This document shows, one piece after another, positions 1 through 5,981 of a DNA stretch of 7,670 nt. The position numbers and the translations under genes were made by a program. Positions within the stretch are counted from its first letter, which is position 1; every line of letters starts with the position of its first letter. The stretch covers positions 1 to 7,670 of the forward strand of contig JAQUYJ010000042.1 in NCBI GenBank assembly GCA_028691905.1, written 5' to 3'. Source of the stretch: Bacilli bacterium. GTDB lineage: Bacteria > Bacillota_I > Bacilli_A > ML615J-28 > CAG-698. The notes under the pieces were generated by a model. That model did not search any database, was not told where the DNA came from, and saw only the letters and a list, made by a program, of their open reading frames with translations.

Positions 1-513
1 GGAAGACAAATAGCGGATAATACGGATATCTTTTTCATCGATAGCATAATCAATCGCCATACTGTTTACTTCATCCAGCCGTTTCACATCTGCTCCCATT
101 TCCACTAAGTACTTAACCATCTCTATATTCCCGCAGATTACCGCCAGATGAAGAGGTGTCTGTTCCAACTCTGCTCCCATATTAATGTCGCATCCACTTC
201 CTACCAAAGCTTTAACCATATCAAGTCTTCCCATCATAACGGCTTCATGGAGGGGAGTGTTCCCTTGTTCATTAGCCAAATTACTGTTTACACCAGCTTT
301 TAAAAATAACTTCAACATCCGACAGTCCTTTAATTTGACTGCCAGATGAAGTAATGTCCGATCCATATAGGTTTGAGTATTAATATCAACATTTTCTTCT
401 TTCAATTTTTTTATTCGATTATGTATAAAATAATATCCCCGTGGATTTTTTTTAATCGAGCTGACAAAATCTTTCATCTTTTTTTTATCACCACGTCTTT
501 TCAACACGATCAT
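1..513 (-). CDS. Ankyrin-repeat protein, C-terminally truncated by the window edge
   Basis: The frame is open from 513 to base 1 and gives 171 residues with no stop. Three clear ankyrin repeats and the start of a fourth are visible: residues about 52-84 (TLLHLAV), 85-117 (TPLHEAV, then LVGSGCDIN), 118-150 (TPLHLAV, then LVEMGADV) and 151-171. Ankyrin stacks bind other proteins; no enzymatic domain is visible. There is no signal peptide, and the lysine-rich N-terminus suggests a cytosolic protein. The ATG at 513 overlaps the end of the helicase-like gene by 26 bases and has GAGG only 3 bases upstream. The in-frame ATG at 477 is an equally serious start: it lies 10 bases after that gene's stop, and GGTGAT overlapping the stop could act as its ribosome site. 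Either way the two genes are probably co-transcribed and translationally coupled. Repeat assignment is sure; total length, C-terminus and exact start are not. Confidence 0.88.
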   Translation of the reverse strand, partial: MIVLKRRGDKKKMKDFVSSIKKNPRGYYFIHNRIKKLKEENVDINTQTYMDRTLLHLAVKLKDCRMLKLFLKAGVNSNLANEQGNTPLHEAVMMGRLDMVKALVGSGCDINMGAELEQTPLHLAVICGNIEMVKYLVEMGADVKRLDEVNSMAIDYAIDEKDIRIIRYLSS

Positions 514-3500
514 AAACCTCACTGACTAACTGTATGATTTGATCATAATGTTTGATCAAATCAGTAATAAAAATAAAATGAACCGGAAATCCCGATTTGT
601 TTAAAAATTGGAATCCTTCCTGATATAAGTATTGGAGGGGTAAGCTTGGTTCATCCGGATTAGCATAAATAATCAGTCCGGAAAGAAACTCATTTTTCGT
701 CACAACCAAACTAAGGTCGTAATGAGTCGGATGGATTGATACTGCCAATTGTTGGAAATGATTTTTCAGCACAACAAATAATTCTTTGTTTTCCAGATTG
801 ACAATTCTCGTTTTCATCATATCTTTAAGCGATTGATACAGGGTAACAGTTGTGTTTTGATTAAAACGCTGCTCATGATCAATGACATATAATTTGCAGC
901 GGCATAATGCAAGATGAGCGATTGCATTACTGCTGATATAATCCTGTTTGCTATGGTAATCGGATAATTGGATAATGTTATAATCCGCATCCATATGATC
1001 ACCATATATTAAATCGCAGAAATGGATCTGATTAAACAGAACCTGTTCCACAAGACTCATATTCATTTTCTTATGGATTAATTTTTCCGAAATCTTTTCT
1101 AAAATGCTTCTTCTTCTCAATAAGGAGGGAACAAAAAAATTAATAACTGCATTTGCTTTTTCCTGCAATAATTCCATAATGAGATCTATTTCGTTTTTAT
1201 CAACAATTTCCATCCCTTGGTTGTCTTTCATTTGACTGTAAATAGGACACATCGGTAAGTCTATGTTATTGGAGAGACTTTCCGGTGTAACAATCCACCT
1301 CTTGGTCAGTTTCATGACAGCATTACTGCGCATTTTTGAAATCAAACTATACGTGGTAGAAAAGTGAATTTCATCTTCACCGGCAAAAATGACTTGCTTA
1401 GCCATAATGGCTTTTGTATACTCATCTGCATAAAGAAGATGGGCATCATCAATTAAGATGAGATCAAAGTACTGTTCATCCAAATGATAATTCAATATGC
1501 GGGGAGTACTTAGATAAAATGGCTTTTGAGCTTTTTCTACAAAATCCTGATAAGAAAACCGGGATAATTGGATATAAGAATTATGAACAGAGTAATTCTG
1601 TCGCAGTAATTCCACATAATACCGGCGCATCTGCTCTTCCAGTTTCATCACTTCCAACAATGTGGTTTCGATTGCTTTCGTATCTTCCACCTCGGGATGA
1701 ATCCGGATGAATTCATCGTATAAATAATGAAAATAGGTATGGTTAAACAGGCAAATAGGATCTGCCACTTCACCATTTATTATGTAATTGCTTAAAATAT
1801 ATAGTTTATGATGATACAGTATTTGAATATTTTTGGTCAGATTCAAATAAACAGCCAATTCCTCTTTTGCCTGAACCAATGTTTCCAGACGGTTAATGAC
1901 ACTGGAAAAATCTTCATAATAACTGCCAACACCATCTTTAAAATATTTACTGTATACTTTAAAAGCTTCAGCAAGAACTTTGGATACTTCATTGGCTGCC
2001 TGTATAATCGGCATAATTTGTTCATAGTGCTGTAAAGAAGCTTTTACTTCTATTGCTCCATTAAAACAATCAATATAGGCATCATAATTTTTTATTAACC
2101 GTTGAATATCGGTGATTTGGGTTGCGGTCCCCTGAAACAAATGCCCATAGATAACAGGATAACGGTCATTTGTTCGGATTTCTTTCTTGATTTCATCCAA
2201 TTTATCCAATTGCTGCTTTAAATCTATATAACGGTTAAACGGTACAATCGGATCACTGTTCTTTACAATCCTCATCATCGCCAGATTAATATCATAAATC
2301 CGATTCAAATAACCTTCCAATTTTTCCAAATATCGGATTTTCAAATAATGAAAGCGAATATGGGATTTAGGAAAATAACGCTTCATTTTTTCATATATAT
2401 CATTTGTGATTTTATAGGAAAACGAAAATGTATTGAATTCATGCAGGAAATCAGGAATCGTTTCAAATTTCACAGTCGATAAAAACCGGGTAATCTGATG
2501 CAGATTTTCTTCCTGGTGAATAGAGGACAGATATGCAACACATTGATCAAAATCATGAATGATATTTTCATTCAATTGATAATTGGTTCCTGTCAATTCA
2601 TAATAGGCATTTTTCCATTTTAAAATCGATGTCAGCTGTTTTTTATATTCCCGTACATCCTGACTTAATTCTTCCAAATCTATTTTTTTAAACTTGGCCG
2701 GGATAATTTTCTTATCCTGATATTTAACCAATTGAATGATATTCTGATCAATTTCTTCTTTCGCAGAAAAATATTGAAAATAACGGTTTTCCAGCTGATT
2801 GAACCGTTTGATACGATCGCGTAATGTAAGAATCTGGCTTCTGATTTCTTTCTGGTTTTCTAAATGGAACCATTTATTATGAAGAAAATTATTCTTCATC
2901 AAATCATTCAGACGCAGAATATCCTGCAGGGTTTCGTCATCTTTTTCGTTGAAATCCCAATCCATTATCGTTTTTAACTTGACAAGAGTTTGTTGGAAAA
3001 CACGGGAATTGTGATTCCCTACCCGAATACTTGCCAGCAAATCGTGATGTGCATTGAGCATATTGTTAATTGCATCAAAATCATCCGCTGTAAAATGGTT
3101 ATCCAACAGGGATTCAATCATATCGTCAATCGAAATCGAATCAAAATTCTGATACTGCCATTCCAAATATAATTCCTGCTCCTGCATAAAATAGATCTGT
3201 TTCTTCAAATCATCGAATTTGGCTTTTGCTTCTTCAAAAACCAGATAATTATTTTTCTTCCAGGCTGCAGGAACTGTTTTTTCATCGAGACTGGATATTG
3301 CATTGATGACATTTTTAAAACGGGCAAAATTGATAACCTCTTTAAAGCCATGTTCTTCTTCCAGCTGTTTTTTAAACTGCTGCAATGATAAAAAGGCCTG
3401 TTGAAGCTGGTAAAGCAAAGATAATATTTGATTGGGATATTGAATTGTATTGATGATGGGAATATTGACAAATTTTGATTCTTTCATCCTGGGAAGCAAA

Positions 3501-4705
3501 GTCAAATCTTTTTCAATTTCACATAAGCTAGCCATGATTTCATCATATTCTTTCTTATAAATGGATTGTAAAGAATCGAGCGGAAGATCGCTGCTGGGTT
3601 TTTTTTGGATGATTACCTGTTTTGCAACTTCTATAAAACGAAAATTGTGAATTCTTCCGGCCATTTCGGCTTCATATTTCTCAATTGCTCGGTAATAGTA
3701 ATACAATTGTTTTTTGATAATTTCAATGTTTAATTCACTTTTTTCCAATCGGAACTGATACTTTTTCTTCATTAAAATCGTATTGGAGGTTTCAGACAGA
3801 TTGCTTACCAGTCCTCCCAATCCCATATTGTTCCATAGTCGTTCCATATCCCGCAGATGGTCTTTAATCGGAGATAAATACAGTACTTTTTTATTTTCCG
3901 CAATTGCCTGACTGGCAATATTGATTAGAGTTGCTGTTTTGCCTGTTCCCAAATGACCTACAATGCCAAAGCTGTTTCCCCGTTTGGCCCGTTCCAAAGC
4001 AACCTGCTGCTGACTGCTTGCAGGTAATATTTGTACTAATTCTCTGTCTTTTGATAAAAAATAATTTTTTTCACGGTTTGTCTGTTTTTCCAAAGCCAAT
4101 GAAAAGCGGTCATGATTGATAACAATCGGGGTGTGTTGGATTTTTGCGATGGTAATATAATTTTCCAAACGCATGGATAGATTGGTCATTTTTGAAAAAT
4201 TGGCTGCATACCGATCGATATCAAATAAATTATCGATGCGGTCAACGCTTGGATATTCTATTTTTTGCCTTTTCAGTTCATTTAAAAATACACTGTTTTC
4301 AACAGGGTTGGAAAATAAACTGATATAGAATAATTCGTTTTCATAAAAGAGTTGAATCGGTAAAAGAATCAGTGGTGCAAAACATTCTTTTTGATCTATT
4401 TCATAGGCGATTAAACCGTAAGTGAGAAACAACTGATAATATGAGCCATAGCGCATCAATTTATCAAAGAAGATATACGGTAATTCATTCCGCAAAAGGG
4501 AAGAAGATAAGTTACTTGCTCCAATCCCCCGATTTTGAATGGGAAAATCGATAATTTCCTCTATTTTAACTGTTTTCATAGCAAACAGTTTCTGATAGGC
4601 ATGATATCCTATCGTGCCGATTTCCAAATAAGGATGTTCACTAAAAACATCAAGTAAATTGCTGTTATCTTCTGCCAGTCGCATTTTCATTTCATCTCTT
4701 GACAT
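488..4705 (-). CDS. DUF4011-type SF1 helicase-like protein with degenerate motifs and a Vsr-like C-terminus
   Basis: This 1405-residue protein is recognised by domain order. Residues about 1-200 resemble DUF4011 (LFLTYGLIAYE, then FAPLILLPIQLF). A Q-motif (SSQQQ, 230-234) and an intact Walker A (GHLGTGKT, 250-257) begin the first RecA half, followed by motif Ia (KKVLYLSPI). Residues about 310-1060 are mostly helical with coiled-coil character. Motif II is LILIDDAH (1082-1089), with Asp in place of the usual Glu. Motif III is GEDEIH (1109-1114) where relatives have GDxxQLPP; a weak motif V lies near G1235-D1236, and motif VI reads ALCRCK, keeping R1269. Residues about 1303-1405 align by pattern with the Vsr-like nuclease end of these proteins, but the second catalytic acid seems lost (GLIIYANP). 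The protein is probably a cytosolic ATP-binding, nucleic-acid-associated protein; helicase and nuclease activity are doubtful. ATG 4705 is chosen over the in-frame GTG 4714 because GGTGAT sits properly before it. The gene has its own promoter, and the ankyrin gene follows with overlap. Confidence 0.85.
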   Translation of the reverse strand: MSRDEMKMRLAEDNSNLLDVFSEHPYLEIGTIGYHAYQKLFAMKTVKIEEIIDFPIQNRGIGASNLSSSLLRNELPYIFFDKLMRYGSYYQLFLTYGLIAYEIDQKECFAPLILLPIQLFYENELFYISLFSNPVENSVFLNELKRQKIEYPSVDRIDNLFDIDRYAANFSKMTNLSMRLENYITIAKIQHTPIVINHDRFSLALEKQTNREKNYFLSKDRELVQILPASSQQQVALERAKRGNSFGIVGHLGTGKTATLINIASQAIAENKKVLYLSPIKDHLRDMERLWNNMGLGGLVSNLSETSNTILMKKKYQFRLEKSELNIEIIKKQLYYYYRAIEKYEAEMAGRIHNFRFIEVAKQVIIQKKPSSDLPLDSLQSIYKKEYDEIMASLCEIEKDLTLLPRMKESKFVNIPIINTIQYPNQILSLLYQLQQAFLSLQQFKKQLEEEHGFKEVINFARFKNVINAISSLDEKTVPAAWKKNNYLVFEEAKAKFDDLKKQIYFMQEQELYLEWQYQNFDSISIDDMIESLLDNHFTADDFDAINNMLNAHHDLLASIRVGNHNSRVFQQTLVKLKTIMDWDFNEKDDETLQDILRLNDLMKNNFLHNKWFHLENQKEIRSQILTLRDRIKRFNQLENRYFQYFSAKEEIDQNIIQLVKYQDKKIIPAKFKKIDLEELSQDVREYKKQLTSILKWKNAYYELTGTNYQLNENIIHDFDQCVAYLSSIHQEENLHQITRFLSTVKFETIPDFLHEFNTFSFSYKITNDIYEKMKRYFPKSHIRFHYLKIRYLEKLEGYLNRIYDINLAMMRIVKNSDPIVPFNRYIDLKQQLDKLDEIKKEIRTNDRYPVIYGHLFQGTATQITDIQRLIKNYDAYIDCFNGAIEVKASLQHYEQIMPIIQAANEVSKVLAEAFKVYSKYFKDGVGSYYEDFSSVINRLETLVQAKEELAVYLNLTKNIQILYHHKLYILSNYIINGEVADPICLFNHTYFHYLYDEFIRIHPEVEDTKAIETTLLEVMKLEEQMRRYYVELLRQNYSVHNSYIQLSRFSYQDFVEKAQKPFYLSTPRILNYHLDEQYFDLILIDDAHLLYADEYTKAIMAKQVIFAGEDEIHFSTTYSLISKMRSNAVMKLTKRWIVTPESLSNNIDLPMCPIYSQMKDNQGMEIVDKNEIDLIMELLQEKANAVINFFVPSLLRRRSILEKISEKLIHKKMNMSLVEQVLFNQIHFCDLIYGDHMDADYNIIQLSDYHSKQDYISSNAIAHLALCRCKLYVIDHEQRFNQNTTVTLYQSLKDMMKTRIVNLENKELFVVLKNHFQQLAVSIHPTHYDLSLVVTKNEFLSGLIIYANPDEPSLPLQYLYQEGFQFLNKSGFPVHFIFITDLIKHYDQIIQLVSEVYDRVEKTW

Positions 4706-4709
4706 AACT

Positions 4710-4718
4710 ATCACCCTT
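4710..4718 (-). promoter_or_regulatory. Ribosome binding site that fixes the start of the helicase-like gene
   Basis: The minus strand reads AAGGGTGAT, then AGTT, then ATG at 4705. The GGTGAT part pairs with the 3' end of 16S rRNA. The alternative GTG at 4714 lies inside this site, directly against the AAGG, and would have no usable spacing, so it is rejected as the start. Confidence 0.65.
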
Positions 4719-4725
4719 CTTTTCT

Positions 4726-4754
4726 ATTATATCACTAATTTTGTGTTTTATAAA
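4726..4754 (-). promoter_or_regulatory. Extended -10 promoter for the helicase-like and ankyrin genes
   Basis: On the minus strand a perfect TATAAT (4731-4726) is preceded by TGA, giving the extended -10 form TG-N-TATAAT. At 17 bp spacing the -35 position holds TTTATA (4754-4749), a 4-of-6 match to TTGACA, which is acceptable for an extended -10 promoter. The predicted start of transcription near 4719 leaves only about 14 bases before the ATG, just enough for the ribosome site. No operator-like repeat is seen between promoter and gene. Confidence 0.65.
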
Positions 4755-4773
4755 GAAGAATCGCATCAAAATC

Positions 4774-4806
4774 AATAGAAAAACCGAATTTCATCCAATT
4801 CGGTTT
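4774..4806 (-). terminator. Intrinsic terminator of the LURP-one/helical-protein operon
   Basis: A perfect 10-bp inverted repeat (AAACCGAATT at 4806-4797 and AATTCGGTTT at 4790-4781 on the minus strand) encloses a 6-base loop and runs into TTTTTCTATT. No T-run follows on the plus strand, so it acts on minus-strand transcripts. The first arm begins inside the TAA stop of the preceding gene. It separates that operon from the helicase-like gene downstream. Confidence 0.85.
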
Positions 4807-5365
4807 ACCAAATAAATCCTTCTATTTCCAAAAAGTCACGATACTGCTGAACCAGAATCTCATCACTTGTATAGTTTTCTATCCATTCTATGTAACGATG
4901 GGGAAGTATTCCCTTTAATAAGGCAATTGCAATAATGAGGAATAACGTATCTTCAAGCGGTTTGGATTCCATCAATTTGTTAATCGTTTTATCAAACAGT
5001 TTTTGTACTTCCTTACTGCCATCACTCGTTACTTTTCCTAAAAAATCAATATAGCCATAACATAACAATAAATAATCGATTGTGTTTTCCTGCATAGTCT
5101 GTAATTTTTCAAAGTAATTCGGATAATTTTGCCCTTTCCCAAAATAGATATCCAACCCCACCAAAAAGGGAAGACGGTGATACAGTGAATAGGCAGGATG
5201 ATCCAGCAGTTTGGCCAGTTCATCTACCCGCTTTCGGTTTTCTGCACTCGGATTGGCTATTGCTTCTTTTAAAATGATATGAGCAGCATCTGCTTCGTCA
5301 AATTTTGTTTCCAGCAAAGCTTCTCCCAGATAAAACCGTATATTTGCTTCAAAACATTTATTCAT
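4805..5365 (-). CDS. Helical protein of unknown function, 186 residues
   Basis: I do not recognise this family. The product is predicted to be almost entirely alpha-helical and cytosolic: no signal peptide, and the most hydrophobic stretch (about 138-154, LEDTLFLIIAIALLKGI) contains acidic residues near its start and looks like a buried helix rather than a membrane span. Residues about 22-52 (FDEADAAHIILKEAIAN) could begin a helical-hairpin repeat of TPR type, but no repeat period is convincing. The ATG at 5365 is chosen because TGAGGT lies 7 bases upstream; the longer reading frame to 5419 would overlap the preceding gene and has no such site. It follows the LURP-one-related gene by 13 bases and shares its promoter and terminator, so the two are co-expressed and may act together. 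The coding call is firm; the function is unknown. Confidence 0.82.
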   Translation of the reverse strand: MNKCFEANIRFYLGEALLETKFDEADAAHIILKEAIANPSAENRKRVDELAKLLDHPAYSLYHRLPFLVGLDIYFGKGQNYPNYFEKLQTMQENTIDYLLLCYGYIDFLGKVTSDGSKEVQKLFDKTINKLMESKPLEDTLFLIIAIALLKGILPHRYIEWIENYTSDEILVQQYRDFLEIEGFIW

Positions 5366-5378
5366 TGTTTTTACCTCA

Positions 5379-5873
5379 CTAGTTATTCTGATCGTGACTA
5401 TTGTGGATGCAATCATCAATCAAGATGACAAGAGCAAGTAAAAATTCAAGCAATTCTTCTTTTTCAATTGTTATTTCGTAAGTATCGCCCCAGGAAATCC
5501 ATTTTTTACTGAACTGGGCAATTCTTTCATCCTGTTGGAAAATATCAAAATGATGGCTTGCCCAATCGCCGTGAATATGAAAATCGCCATAGTCAGATTC
5601 AATAGCCAACTTTGCTGTAAGAAAGGTCCATTTTTTATGAATCGTTGCAATGATTTGTTCCTGTTGGTTGACTAAATAGTAGGTTGGTAGCAAAGAAAAT
5701 ATTTTTCTTTTCATCGTAAAGAGAAACTTTCCGTCATGGCGATACAGTTTTTTGATACCAGAAATGGAAAACATTTTTCCCTCACAATAGTACAAAGAAT
5801 TTTGGTTCTCGTCATAGATAGTATAGCGATCCTTTAAAGAAAATACTTTTTGTTTAATATAAAAAGATTTCAT
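5379..5873 (-). CDS. LURP-one-related (LOR/YxjI) family protein
   Basis: At 164 residues it has about the usual length of the bacterial YxjI-type LOR family (DUF567), which folds as a tubby-like beta-barrel around a central helix. The typical pattern is clear: YIKQKVFSLKDRYTIYDENQ (5-24), YYCEGKMFSISG (28-39), then the echo MKRKIFSLLPTYYL (54-67), HKKWTF (79-84) and SKKWISWGDTYEITI (122-136), ending in the hydrophobic helix LLEFLLALVILIDDC (141-155). No catalytic residues are known for the family; barrel relatives bind membrane lipids or act as scaffolds, and the bacterial role is unsettled. The ATG at 5873 is preceded by GAGGTGA with a 5-base spacer; the in-frame GTG at 5882 overlaps that site and is rejected. 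It is the first gene of a two-gene operon with a strong promoter. Confidence 0.9.
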   Translation of the reverse strand: MKSFYIKQKVFSLKDRYTIYDENQNSLYYCEGKMFSISGIKKLYRHDGKFLFTMKRKIFSLLPTYYLVNQQEQIIATIHKKWTFLTAKLAIESDYGDFHIHGDWASHHFDIFQQDERIAQFSKKWISWGDTYEITIEKEELLEFLLALVILIDDCIHNSHDQNN

Positions 5874-5905
5874 TTTTCTCACCTCAAGAAGGCCTCTTCT
5901 CCTTT

Positions 5906-5934
5906 ATTGTAACTTCTATTAAATTAATTGTCAA
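5906..5934 (-). promoter_or_regulatory. Consensus sigma-A-type promoter of the LURP-one operon
   Basis: The minus strand shows TTGACA (5934-5929), a 17-base spacer, and TACAAT (5911-5906): a perfect -35, ideal spacing and a 5-of-6 -10. The A-rich stretch just upstream (about 5936-5957) could serve as an UP element. Transcription should start near 5899, about 26 bases before the ATG at 5873. High basal expression is expected; no operator is evident. Confidence 0.88.
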
Positions 5935-5949
5935 CATATTTCATTTTTT

Positions 5950-5981
5950 TATAAAAGAAAACACCCTGTAGAAGGGTGTTT
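5950..5981 (-). terminator. Intrinsic terminator of the SpoIID/LytB-domain gene
   Basis: A perfect 9-bp stem (AAACACCCT at 5981-5973 and AGGGTGTTT at 5967-5959 on the minus strand) has a 5-base loop and runs into TCTTTTAT. The first arm overlaps the TAA stop codon of the gene it ends. Its tail lies just upstream of the next operon's -35 box, so the two transcription units are packed with almost no free space. Confidence 0.88.

Noticed and set aside
1519..4119. Plus-strand frames of 60-75 codons at 1519-1710, 1808-2035, 2990-3172 and 3931-4119
   Set aside because: They lie opposite the helicase-like gene, have no convincing ribosome sites or recognisable product, and read as antisense of its conserved motifs.
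4706..4714. GTG at 4714 as start of the large gene
   Set aside because: It falls within the ribosome binding site of the ATG at 4705 and has no usable spacing of its own.
4741..4780. Possible small gene or operator between the terminator and the extended -10 promoter
   Set aside because: It is AT-rich, with no start codon with ribosome site and no palindrome beyond the terminator stem; it appears to be the upstream flank of the promoter.
817..5223. Minus-strand frames at 817-1005, 1843-2025, 3205-3471 and 5038-5223
   Set aside because: They are alternative frames inside larger, better supported genes on the same strand, with no independent start signals.
5889..5898. AGGCCT palindrome near the predicted start of the LURP-one transcript as an operator
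   Set aside because: The symmetry is only six bases and the flanks do not extend it, so chance is a sufficient explanation.
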